Translations under genes and position numbers: made by a program
Shown: positions 23,339 to 30,734 of the stretch, piece after piece
How positions within the stretch are numbered: position 1 is the stretch's first letter
Layout of the letters: the number at the start of each line of letters is the position of its first letter
Assembly: GCA_047639615.1 (NCBI GenBank)
Contig: JBLIOL010000018.1
Location: 1-31,538, forward strand
Length of the DNA stretch: 31,538 nucleotides
Reading direction: 5' to 3'
Source: CAYWNK01 sp047639615
Lineage (GTDB): Bacteria; Planctomycetota; UBA1135; GCA-002686595
Notes under the pieces: model-generated
Told to the model about the DNA's origin: nothing
Databases searched by the model: none
The model's input: the letters and a program-made list of their open reading frames with translations, nothing else

Positions 23339-23905
23339 TGCCGGAGCGACCGCCGGTGGGTCTGCAGGGAGCTTCAGGTGGAGGAGGAGTCTGCGGATGT
23401 CCGGCGGATTGGTGATGAAGGCAATCAGTTTGCGTCTCCCGCCGCAGTGCGTGCAGTGCGTGCAGTGCGTGCAGTGCAGGACGCCGATTTGGACGACGCG
23501 GCGCATTAACGCAGACCAGCTGTAGGGGCCCGAGCTTCGTGATGGGGGAGCGGGGGAGCGGTGGAGCGGTGGAGCGAGGGAGCAGGGGAGCTGCGGGCTG
23601 CCTTGTATTCCACTGCCGCCTTGTATTCCGCTAGGGCTTGCAGAGGAGGCGTAGCCTGGGCAGCTGTTGCTTTGACTCTGCTTTCCGCTTGGGCGGGGGA
23701 CAGATCCAAGGGTGGGGGAGAAGGCACGATCATGTCGCGCCAGGTAGAGGCTGGTGCGAGCACGCCGTGGTAGCAGGCCAGGTGCACGCCGGGCCTGGGT
23801 ACGAGGGCGGCGAGGCGCTCGATGAAGGTGAGCGGGGCCCGAAGACGAAGTGGGTGGGGTAAGCCGTGGTCCGCCGAAGGCGGATTGCAACGCCCCACTG
23901 CGGCG
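23339..23905 (-). mobile_element. IS91-type remnant, copy D (transposase middle to C-terminus)
   Basis: The minus strand holds the best-preserved transposase portion: THFVFGP, then after a one-base frameshift LTFIERLAALVPRPGVHLAC and YHGVLAPASTWRD. After a low-complexity linker (AEYKAAVEYKAA) and another frame change comes YSWSALMRRV with a Cys-rich knuckle and LIAFITNPPDIRRLLLHL. The LERLAALVP.P...YHGV.AP block is the hallmark of IS91-family Y2 transposases. The copy lacks the element terminus and the catalytic N-terminal region and has at least two frameshifts, so it is dead. It begins ~45 bp upstream of the marR promoter's -10 region. Confidence 0.85.
23444..23477 (-). repeat. In-frame 9-bp repeat expanding the transposase zinc knuckle
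   Basis: Unit GCAGTGCGT occurs three times plus seven bases. On the minus strand it turns the normal CTHCGG knuckle of copies B and C into CTHCTHCTHCGG. Copy C has the one-unit form, so D gained two units. Confidence 0.9.
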
Positions 23906-23937
23906 CTGCAATCCGCCTACGGCGACCACGGTTTACC
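23858..23937. repeat. 80-bp imperfect palindrome at a head-to-head IS91 junction
   Basis: Left arm 23858-23889 and right arm 23907-23937 are nearly perfect inverted repeats (a few mismatches, one 1-nt gap) around a 17-nt centre. Each arm contains TTGCAATCCGCC or its complement followed by a GGCG...ACCACGG stretch. The same sequence precedes the transposase scrap at 26226, so the arms are element sequence placed head to head. It could extrude as a cruciform. Confidence 0.85.
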
Positions 23938-24030
23938 GTTACCACGGCGTACTCGCACCCGCATCGACCTGGCTCGACTTGAACGTGCCTTTGCCCTGCC
24001 TACCAGAGCCCTTCACACCGGCGCAGGGGG
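23905..24030 (+). mobile_element. IS91-type remnant, inverted partner D'
   Basis: The plus strand encodes YRYHGVLAPASTWLDLNVPL, the same transposase block found on the minus strand in copy D, diverging afterwards. It lies head to head with copy D across the palindrome. The DNA differs from D at many bases, so it is an independent copy and not a fresh inverted duplication. Confidence 0.75.
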
Positions 24031-24183
24031 AGGGTGTAGCTAGTTCGGACTGCGGGGCTGACACCTCGCTCGACTGGGCTTCTTCTTGGGCCCATAGCGG
24101 ATCGACGCTTGGTGACCCGACTGCGCTAGAGAATGGGAGGCATACAAACTTGAGCATGCCCCCCTTTACTCCAACGGACTACC

Positions 24184-25953
24184 TCAAGGGCAGAAGGTCG
24201 CCGTCAAGCCGTTGCTGGTGTTGAAGCCGGAACCGCCGCCGGCGGGGTCGCGGAACCAGAACTGGAAGCTCCACGTGGAGCCCGCCGTGATCTGCCCGGA
24301 TGGGGCCGGAGGCATGCTGATGTCGAGATTCCAGGTGGCGACGCCCAGGGCATCGGTGGCGATCACCGAGAGGCGATGTAGCGGTCCTGCCACGCACAGG
24401 AAACCCGGGCCGAAGGGCGTTTGCTGTTCGCCGGGTCCATAGAAGTAGAGACCGTTCTGGCCCGAGGGGCAGAGGCTGGTGGTCAGGACCAAGTTGTTGG
24501 CAGTGACGCTAGCGTTCCCCGAGGACGACATCGTGGCCGCGAAGCCCGTCGAGTTGGCGACCGAATTGCAGAACGTGTTGATGACGCAACCCGCGGTCCC
24601 GGCTGCTTCAGCAACGGCCGCGGCAGCGTCCACACGGCCCCATCCGGTGCGTAAATCAAACCCGGACGCGCCGATGTCGATCGCCGTGTCTTTCATGATC
24701 TGGGCGACCTCCGACGGAGTCAGCGCGGGATTGGCCGAGAACATCAATCCGGCGATTCCGGCGATGCAGGGCGAGGAGAAGGAGGTCCCGCTGGCCGCCG
24801 TGTAGCCATTGCCGAGGTTGGTGCTCAGGATGTTCTCACCAGGAGCGCAGACCCACACCTGTGGGCCACCACTCGAAAAACCCGAGACCAGCCCAGTGTT
24901 GCCGGTGGACCCGATGGCCACGATGTCGGCGAGCCTGGCGGGGTAGCCGACATTGTTGGTGCCGCCCGAGTTGCCTGAGGCGGCATTAATCCAGACGCCA
25001 TTGCCGTTGACAGCGTAGTCAACGGCCGCGTCGATAGCGGGCGAAGAGCCAACGCTGAGGCTCAATGTGATGATGCGCACGCCTTTGTCGGCCGCATAGA
25101 TGATCGCGTCGTCCAGGACGGCTCCGTTCGGGGCCGCAGCACCGACCGGGCAAGGGATGATCGTGCACCCGTTATTGGCGCCGATGCCCCCGGCGACCCC
25201 GGCGACACCGATGCCGTTGTCCGTGCGTGCAGCGACGACGCCGGCGACCAGGGTTCCGTGGCTCGTGCTTGTGACGACATCGTTGTCATTGCCATCGAAG
25301 TCCCAACCGTAGAAGTCGTCGATGAAGCCGTTGCCATCGTCATCGACGCCATTGATGGGGTCGGCCAAGTTCTCGTAACGGTTCGGCGCCAGGTCGGGGT
25401 GAAAGATGTCCGTACCGCTGTCGAGGACGGCGATCAGGACGGACGGATCCCCGGTCTGGATGTCCCACGCCGCTTCGGCACCGATGTCCGCGCCGACGGT
25501 TCCGCCGCCCTGACCGGTGTTGTTCAAGGCGTACTGCTGCGGGTAGAGCGGGTCGTCAGGAGTCTCGACCCAGCGGCCCTGGGTGTTGACGGTGACGAAC
25601 CTGAACAAGCCGGTGGCCTCGAGCGCGCGCGTCATCTGCACGGGGTCTTGACCCGCATCGAGGTGCAAGTCCGAGATGCCGAGACGGTTGGTCCGCAGCA
25701 CGCTGAGATCCGCAACCAATTGCGCGAGCGGGCTGCCCTCCGCAGTCAAGTGCAGGCCCAACTGTTCAAGGCTCACGATCGGGGCACGCCAGCGCAAGCT
25801 GATCACCTCGGTATCGACCAGGTAGGTTTGGCCATCGGCGTTCCTCTGCAGCCACTGACCCTCTTCTTTGTACAGCCCGCCTTCGGCTTGTTGAGCGAAA
25901 GCAGCCGGAGAGAGAAGCAGCGCAAAGACACAGATGCGAGCGGATCGAGACAT
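24184..25953 (-). CDS. Secreted subtilisin-like serine protease (S8) with shared C-terminal domain
   Basis: A 589-residue protein with a signal peptide (ICVFALLLSPAAFAQQ). An N-terminal propeptide-like region (~25-130) is followed by DPLYPQQYALNNTGQ, the standard entry to the catalytic domain. The catalytic triad is Asp178 (AVLDSGTD), His232 (SHGTLVAG) and Ser391 (GTSFSSP), with the oxyanion Asn at about 328 (ASGNSGG). The acidic NGVDDDGNGFIDDF loop looks like a calcium site. From about residue 457 the protein ends in a ~130-residue domain with FLCVAGPLHRLSV and WSFQFWFRDPAG, the same fold signature as in the esterase at 13837. The gene stands alone, between IS91-type remnants on both sides. 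It should be exported and degrade extracellular protein, or mature other surface proteins. Confidence 0.93.
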   Translation of the reverse strand: MSRSARICVFALLLSPAAFAQQAEGGLYKEEGQWLQRNADGQTYLVDTEVISLRWRAPIVSLEQLGLHLTAEGSPLAQLVADLSVLRTNRLGISDLHLDAGQDPVQMTRALEATGLFRFVTVNTQGRWVETPDDPLYPQQYALNNTGQGGGTVGADIGAEAAWDIQTGDPSVLIAVLDSGTDIFHPDLAPNRYENLADPINGVDDDGNGFIDDFYGWDFDGNDNDVVTSTSHGTLVAGVVAARTDNGIGVAGVAGGIGANNGCTIIPCPVGAAAPNGAVLDDAIIYAADKGVRIITLSLSVGSSPAIDAAVDYAVNGNGVWINAASGNSGGTNNVGYPARLADIVAIGSTGNTGLVSGFSSGGPQVWVCAPGENILSTNLGNGYTAASGTSFSSPCIAGIAGLMFSANPALTPSEVAQIMKDTAIDIGASGFDLRTGWGRVDAAAAVAEAAGTAGCVINTFCNSVANSTGFAATMSSSGNASVTANNLVLTTSLCPSGQNGLYFYGPGEQQTPFGPGFLCVAGPLHRLSVIATDALGVATWNLDISMPPAPSGQITAGSTWSFQFWFRDPAGGGSGFNTSNGLTATFCP

Positions 25954-26028
25954 GGATTTGGAGGGGGTATAGGTGTGGGAAGTCCCGAAGGTATCAATTC
26001 CGCGTGGGAGAGGCCCAGCGATTGTCTA

Positions 26029-26067
26029 ATCGGGTCAACCTGGTCTTCAAGCGTTGACTGACCCGAT
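26029..26067. repeat. 9-bp perfect inverted repeat upstream of the protease
   Basis: ATCGGGTCA and TGACCCGAT arms are separated by 21 nt, ~75 bp before the protease start. It could be an operator-like site for a dimeric regulator or a weak stem-loop. I see no gene here that would bind it. Confidence 0.55.
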
Positions 26068-26225
26068 CATGCGAATCTAGCCGCTTGCGTCTGCTCTGAC
26101 CTCTCCAGTTGCTGCCCAACAGACCGAATGGCCCCCACTGGCGAGGCCCTCAAAGGGACGGAATTTCTGAGGACGAGGGTTGGTCGACCGAAGGAAGGGC
26201 CGAGCCTGGCGTGATGGGTTCCCTT

Positions 26226-26375
26226 CGCAACGGCCCACTGGAGCGTTGCAATCCGCCATCGGCGGACCACGACTTTCCCCTACCGCGGCGTGCTACCGCG
26301 GCGTGCTAGCACCAGCCTCTACCTGGCGCGACGTGATCGTGCCTTTACCGTCCCTAGCAGAGTCCCCCAGAGGAT
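26226..26375 (+). mobile_element. IS91-type remnant, copy E
   Basis: It starts with the GCAACG...CGTTGC hairpin and CAATCCGCCATCGGCGGAC stretch also seen at copy D, then skips most of the LERLAALVP block and encodes GVLAPASTWRDVIVPLP on the plus strand. A 13-bp unit (TACCGCGGCGTGC) is tandemly duplicated at 26281-26306. The remainder of the element is absent. This is an internally deleted scrap. Confidence 0.75.
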
Positions 26376-26694
26376 AGCCCCTCGCCGCGATCAACATGTT
26401 CTTCCTCCTCATGTCCGTGTCCTACTCTCATCACCGTCTGTCTCGTCGGGCTGGTCCTCGTATTACTGGTGGTCTTGGCTCTGGCTGGGCTCTTCTCAGG
26501 TGGCGAGTGAGGGTTGGCCGCGGGAGGTCGCCAGAGGCCACGGACGCGCGCCCTGTAGCTGCCACAGAGCAGCCACCCGTCTCATCACGAAGGGACTCAA
26601 GAGGCGTGCCGGACTCGCCATGGAAGTGTAGGGTGCTCGAGAACTAGCACCTCCGAACCCACTACCCCTCTCCGGCATTCGCCGGCCATGTCCC
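26376..26694. other. No recognisable gene; short hydrophobic frame only
   Basis: One plus frame (about 26430-26505) encodes a run such as VCLVGLVLVLLVVLALAGLF, a good membrane-helix sequence ending at TGA, but with no start codon or ribosome site in reach. It may be another gene end. The rest is uninformative. Confidence 0.35.
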
Positions 26695-27666
26695 TTGAGC
26701 GATCTACAGGTTGGCTTCCTCGGCGCAGGCGATATCTCCAGCTTGCACGCACAGGCCATATTGGACACACCTGGCGCGACCTTGCGCGGGCTCTGGAACC
26801 GCACGCACGAGCGTGGGGAGCAGCGCGCCGCCGAGTTTGGTTGCAAGCAATACGAGACACCAGAGGAGCTCGTAGCCGATCCTGAACTGGACGCGGTGCT
26901 GGTGCTCACGAATATGGAGACGCACGTGGCCTATGCCAAGCTAGCCATGGCGGCTGGGAAGCACGTGCTGGTTGAGAAGCCGGTCGCCAGCTCGGTCGCC
27001 GAGCTGGAGGAACTGGTGGCCGCGGCCAAGCTGGCCGGCGTGCGCTGCATGCCCGTCCACAACTACATCTACGAGGCGGGCCTGGCGCGCACGCGTGCGT
27101 TGATCGACAAGGGCAAGCTCGGCGATCTGGTGGCCATCTACGTGCTCTACAACATCCACCACCCCGAGTCCGTCGCCAAGCGCTATCCGGGGGTCATCCG
27201 TCAGATTCTGACCCACCACTCCTACATCTTGCTCTACCTCGCTGGCCAACCGCGCAGCGTGAGCGCGATGAAGGCCACGGTGAACGACGGCAGCGTGCCC
27301 CAGGAAAACTTGGCCATGGCCACGCTTGAATTGGAATGTGGCGCTCTGGCCCACCTGGAGGCCAACTTTGCCTCCGACGATCACGCAGGTGATCCCTGGA
27401 CCTGCATGATCAAGGTGATCGGTACCAAGGGCGCAACGCGCTTCAGTTACCGAGACTGGGTGGAGAACACCCCAGCGGTCGTGCACTCGCAGACCTACTC
27501 CGCCTACCCAGGCTCGATCGCCAACACGACACGCTTCTTCCTCGACGATTGTGTCGGTCAGGGAAGCGCCCCGCTCTCTACCCTCGAGGATGCGATAACT
27601 TGTCAGCGCATCATCGAGGCTTGCGAACTCTCGGTCGCAGAGCGCCGTGTCGTCGACCTGGGGTAG
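26695..27666 (+). CDS. Gfo/Idh/MocA family NAD(P)-dependent oxidoreductase
   Basis: A complete 323-residue member of the family. The Rossmann domain begins LQVGFLGAGDISSLHAQAI (GxGxxxxxH), continues with LWNRTHERGEQRAAEF, and reaches the active-site VLVEKPVA (EKP; the Lys is the conserved catalytic or substrate-contact residue) at about residues 91-98. The C-terminal half is the mixed sheet domain with ALAHLEANFASDDHAGDPW and VIGTKGATRFSY. These enzymes oxidise or reduce sugars, inositols or aminosugars. The likely start is a TTG (26695); an ATG seven bases earlier is out of frame. No cotranscribed neighbour. It converges with a fragment of a second Gfo-type gene at 27780, separated by a hairpin. 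Confidence 0.9.
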   Translation: MSDLQVGFLGAGDISSLHAQAILDTPGATLRGLWNRTHERGEQRAAEFGCKQYETPEELVADPELDAVLVLTNMETHVAYAKLAMAAGKHVLVEKPVASSVAELEELVAAAKLAGVRCMPVHNYIYEAGLARTRALIDKGKLGDLVAIYVLYNIHHPESVAKRYPGVIRQILTHHSYILLYLAGQPRSVSAMKATVNDGSVPQENLAMATLELECGALAHLEANFASDDHAGDPWTCMIKVIGTKGATRFSYRDWVENTPAVVHSQTYSAYPGSIANTTRFFLDDCVGQGSAPLSTLEDAITCQRIIEACELSVAERRVVDLG

Positions 27667-27734
27667 CTCCCCAGCTGCGGGCAGAGTGGCGCGTGGCGGC
27701 CACGGTCCAAAACCAAGGCACAGTAGCTGACCCT

Positions 27735-27770
27735 CGGTTGCTGCTGTCCAGCCTCGAGCAGCAGCAACCG
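27735..27770. terminator. Bidirectional terminator-like hairpin between convergent Gfo genes
   Basis: Perfect 11-bp arms CGGTTGCTGCT / AGCAGCAACCG with a 14-nt loop, 68 bp after the plus-strand stop and 9 bp beyond the stop of the minus-strand fragment. No T-run on either side. The convergent setting supports the call. Confidence 0.65.
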
Positions 27771-27779
27771 TCGAGCGAC

Positions 27780-28130
27780 CTAGATCGTCTGGTACCGCGG
27801 AACCACTAGCCTTTCGCCGTCCTTGAGCGCCGACTGGTGTGCGACGATGCCAGGAACGGTCATGTTGAGTGACGCCGCAATATCGACCAAGGGAGAGCGG
27901 TCCAGCAGGAGCGCGGTGATGAACTCCTCAGTCAGGTAGGCGTGCGAACCACCGTGGGCGCTGGCATTCACTCCCGGGGGAGGCGCTGGTTTGGCCAGAT
28001 CGATGGAGAGCTTTTCCAGCTCGCCCGCGGGCCCAAACTGCGTGCCATTCATCTGGCCGCGCTCACCGCGCACATGTCCGTTCTCGCCGTGCGATCCACG
28101 TGTGCCCCAGCAAAGATTGATGCGAGAGGC
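27780..28130 (-). pseudogene. Gfo/Idh/MocA oxidoreductase, second C-terminal fragment
   Basis: The minus-strand frame encodes NLCWGTRGSHGENG, then HGGSHAYLTEEFITALL, RSPLVDIAASLNMTVPGI and AHQSALKDGERLVVPRY, matching the C-terminal domain of planctomycete Gfo/Idh/MocA proteins (H-G-G-S/N-H...F...I...P..D...A...T..G..A..SA..GG....P). The N-terminal Rossmann domain is absent. Upstream, homology stops near 28130 where an IS3-like transposase fragment begins on the other strand. It differs in sequence type from the fragment at 8766, so it is not a copy of the same gene. Confidence 0.8.
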
Positions 28131-28879
28131 GCCCGTCCTCTTGGCGCTCATTCATCAAGGCCCACTGGGAGCAGATCGCGGCCATGGACTTCCTCACGGC
28201 CGAGGTCTGGACTCCCGTGGGATTGAAGACTTATTACGTCCTGTTCGCCATCGACCTCAAGAGCCGCCGCGTCAACATCTGCGCAATCACGCGACAGCCG
28301 AATGAAGCCTTTATGGCTCAGGTCGCACGTGACCTGACCGACTGCGTGGACGGTTTCCTAATGAACCATCGCGTGCTCATTCGCGATCGCGACTGCCTGT
28401 TCACGGCAAGATTCACGAGCGCGCTTGAGGGCGCTGGCGTGAGAAACGTGCTCACGCCAGTGCGAGCGCCCAACTGCAACGCCTACGCGGAACGCTTCGT
28501 GCTCACGATCAAGTCAGAGTGCCTAGGCAAGCTGATCCTCTTTGGCGAGGGATCACTGCGCCGGGCCTGCAATAAGTTTGTCGAGCACTACCACACCGAG
28601 CGTGCACACCAAGGGCTTGGCAATCTGCGCGCCGTCCGCAGTGCGGCAGTCGGGAGCGGTGGAGTGGAATGTGCGGAGCGCCTTGGCGGCATTCTCAAGC
28701 ACTACCTTCGGGCAGCGTAAGCCTGAAGCGTCGGCTCGGACCAACGGTGGCAGTGGGGGAAATGTGCACTCACTTTGCCTTGGCCCCGAAAGGGGCGGGA
28801 TCTGGCCCATCCTGGTCTCCGAACACAGCGCCAAGTCCCGATGATTGGCGACCTTGGGGGACGGCCTAGTTTTTGGACA
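28131..28879 (+). mobile_element. IS3-like element, left-truncated, with right end at 28879
   Basis: The element contains the transposase fragment and ~160 bp of downstream sequence ending CCTAGTTTTTGGACA. The final ~64 bp recur at 10627-10690 with the same abrupt stop, which fixes the right boundary. No matching inverted end is found near 28131, where transposase homology starts in mid-gene, so the left part including the helix-turn-helix region is lost. Different genes lie on the two sides (Gfo fragment left, sialidase fragment right). Confidence 0.72.
28184..28720 (+). pseudogene. rve/DDE integrase-core transposase (IS3/IS481-like), N-terminally truncated
   Basis: Homology begins upstream of the first ATG, at codons for SWRSFIKAHWEQIAAMDFLT (from about 28133). 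The DDE residues are the Asp in MDF, the Asp in LIRDRDCLF and the Glu in NAYAERFV about 35 residues later. TYYVLFAIDLKSRRV, the SECLGKLILFG segment and HYHTERAHQGL are typical of planctomycete rve transposases. The C-terminus VECAERLGGILKHYLRAA is complete. The DNA-binding N-terminal domain is missing, so although the catalytic core is intact the protein should not recognise its ends. The ATG at 28184 could still start translation. Confidence 0.82.
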
Positions 28880-29127
28880 GGGCGGGCAAGGATTGTCTTC
28901 CGGTCGTCCAGGAGCACCGTGCTCGGGTGGCCGAGGTATTGGTTGGGTTTGTCAATGTCCTTGGCGACGACGGTGTGAAATGAGGCTTGGTCGCTGAGAT
29001 CGACGACTGGAATCGTGTAGTTTCTTGGCGGAGCGCTCTGGTCCTGGACACGGCTTTCTGGTGCGGCTAGGAGCAGAGGTAGTGCGCAGAGCACGGGGAA
29101 CCGACAGGTGTGGATGACGGTGAGCAT
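28880..29127 (-). pseudogene. Sialidase-like (BNR/GH33-type) N-terminal fragment
   Basis: Starts with an ATG at 29127 and a hydrophobic export signal (VLCALPLLLAAPES). It continues IPVVDLSDQASFHTVVAKD and QYLGHPSTVLLDDRKTILA. The QYLGHP(T/S)TVLLxDxKT sequence is the entry of the first propeller blade in planctomycete exo-alpha-sialidase-like proteins. After KTILA the frame runs directly into the IS3-like right end, so the catalytic propeller is lost. The frame remains open through the element, so a signal-bearing fusion peptide could be made. Confidence 0.72.
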
Positions 29128-29194
29128 TTCGCGGACATGGTAGAGCTGTGGCTGACTCTCCGTCTAGGGGGCGTCCAGCTCACCCTAGGTCCCC

Positions 29195-29200
29195 TATAAT
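29195..29200 (+). promoter_or_regulatory. -10 element (TATAAT) just before the thioredoxin/HEAT gene
   Basis: A consensus TATAAT ends 7 nt before the ATG at 29208. If used, transcription would start at or near that ATG and give a leaderless or very short-leader mRNA, or leave a ~42-nt leader for the ATG at 29250. No clear -35 is visible. Confidence 0.45.
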
Positions 29201-29207
29201 CCACCCC

Positions 29208-30704
29208 ATGCCCAGCTCCCGGCTCGCCCCCCCCCCGCCACGCTCACCTATGGCTCGCCCCTCTTGGTGCCTCCTGCTGCCCATCCTGGCCCTGCTTTCC
29301 TTCGGCAGTGGAGCTCCCAAGATCGAGTGGAGCGAGTCGTACGACGCCGCCCTCGCGCAGGCAGCGGAGGAGGGCAAGGTGATCTTCGTCGCGACCTCCA
29401 TCGCGGACGAGGCACGGTGCGAGCACTTCGCGAAAGTGGTCTACCGCGACAAGGCCGTTCTGGTCTGGACGAATCGGACGGTCAACGTCATGGGGTGCGT
29501 GTCGGAGCACAAGAAGAAGAAGGAGTGCCCCAAGTTCCCGGGCTCCACATGCGAACAGCACCGCCGCATTGAAGCCGAACTTCGCGAACGCCTGATCCTC
29601 GTCAACGACAAAGAGGTCGCGGCCACGCCCCAGCACTTGTGGCTGACGCCCGAAGGGAAGTTGTTGTTCTCGGTGCCGTTCGAGATGACGGCCGACGAAT
29701 TGTCCTGGTGCTTCACTGCCGCCCATCGAATCGTCGACCCCAACTCGTTCCAGAAATTCACCGAGGACGCTCGGCCGCCCCGGCGCCTGACGTTCGGTCG
29801 CTCGTGGTCGCCCGTCCCCGGCGACGAGCTTGCGCGAGGCTTGCTCCCGACGGAGCTCGCTGAGGATCTAAAGAAACTGAAGACGAGCCGCGGCGGGGGC
29901 CAAGTGCCCCTTTGGTTGAGCGTGCTCTTCACAGACGAGGACAAAGCCGTCGATCATGCGCGCACCGAGCTCGGTGGCAGCCTGAGCTGGGTCGGCGGAG
30001 GGATCACCAAGAACACGGTGCGATTCATTGGCGCCACCGCACCACAGAGCTTCCACACAGTCGTCGCCGAGTTCCAAGGCAGTCGGGACAGCTCGATCCG
30101 TCGCGAAGTCGCGGTCGCCTACGAACAACTGGCTGCGGATAAGTCCCTGCCCTCCGTTCTGAAGGGTCTCTCCGGCGAAAAAAATCCCAAGCTCGTTCCT
30201 GCCTGGCTACGCGCCGTGGGCGCTTGCGGCTTCGGGAACAAGAAGGCACGCAGGGCTCTGCTCAAAGCGTGCAAGAACGACGAGGATGACGTCTCGCGAC
30301 GCAATGCCCTCATCGCGTTGGGCTCGATGGACCGGCGGGATGACATCCGCGAAGCCCTGACGGATGGGCTCGCTTCCGACGACAGCCTCGACCGGATCGC
30401 CGCTGCCTGCGGGATGGCGCTCGCACGCGACCCGCTTCACGAAAAGGCCTTAAAGGAAACGATCGCGGACTGCGCGGATGCGAAAGAAAAGGGACACCTC
30501 CAGACCGCGCTGCACGTGCTGCTCGGTGCGGACGCGGCCGCGCTCAAGCCAATTGCGGTGCTCGCAGCTGGAGACCAGATCACGAGGGAACGCCTGTTCT
30601 TCGGGGAGATCACGGCCCCGGTCGCGCCTGAGAAGGATGAAGAACCTGATGCCACGGACCCCCCTGCACCCGAGGGCGAAGATCAGGAAGACGGAGGCGA
30701 ATAG
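29208..30704 (+). CDS. Secreted thioredoxin-fold protein with HEAT repeats
   Basis: A signal peptide (SWCLLLPILALLSFGSGA) is followed by a thioredoxin-like domain (~40-175): WSESYDAALAQAAEEGKVIF (the entry helix and strand of planctomycete DUF255/thioredoxin-like proteins), TPQHLWLTPEGKLL (cis-Pro loop and strand). The redox CxxC is absent; the position reads EARCEHF with one Cys, so disulfide exchange is unlikely. Residues ~295-450 are helical HEAT-type repeats (PAWLRAVGACGFGNKKARRAL, SRRNALIALGSM). The C-terminus is acidic and Pro-rich (low complexity). Such proteins are thought to act as scaffolds outside the cytoplasm. ATGs at 29208 and 29250 both keep the signal; the second gives a shorter n-region. 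No operon partners. Confidence 0.75.
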   Translation: MPSSRLAPPPPRSPMARPSWCLLLPILALLSFGSGAPKIEWSESYDAALAQAAEEGKVIFVATSIADEARCEHFAKVVYRDKAVLVWTNRTVNVMGCVSEHKKKKECPKFPGSTCEQHRRIEAELRERLILVNDKEVAATPQHLWLTPEGKLLFSVPFEMTADELSWCFTAAHRIVDPNSFQKFTEDARPPRRLTFGRSWSPVPGDELARGLLPTELAEDLKKLKTSRGGGQVPLWLSVLFTDEDKAVDHARTELGGSLSWVGGGITKNTVRFIGATAPQSFHTVVAEFQGSRDSSIRREVAVAYEQLAADKSLPSVLKGLSGEKNPKLVPAWLRAVGACGFGNKKARRALLKACKNDEDDVSRRNALIALGSMDRRDDIREALTDGLASDDSLDRIAAACGMALARDPLHEKALKETIADCADAKEKGHLQTALHVLLGADAAALKPIAVLAAGDQITRERLFFGEITAPVAPEKDEEPDATDPPAPEGEDQEDGGE

Positions 30705-30734
30705 CTTCTGTCCGTGCGCGGCGTTCGCCCCGCC

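Noticed and set aside
23444..23477. Possible CRISPR-like repeat
   Set aside because: Units are 9 bp and directly tandem without spacers; it lies within transposase coding sequence.
25258..26061. 267-codon plus-strand frame
   Set aside because: Antisense to the subtilase and its upstream region; the translation has no domain and the subtilase triad on the other strand is complete.
26430..26505. Short hydrophobic frame resembling a membrane peptide or small toxin
   Set aside because: No ATG, GTG or TTG with a ribosome site at a sensible distance; kept only as a note in the gene-poor region.
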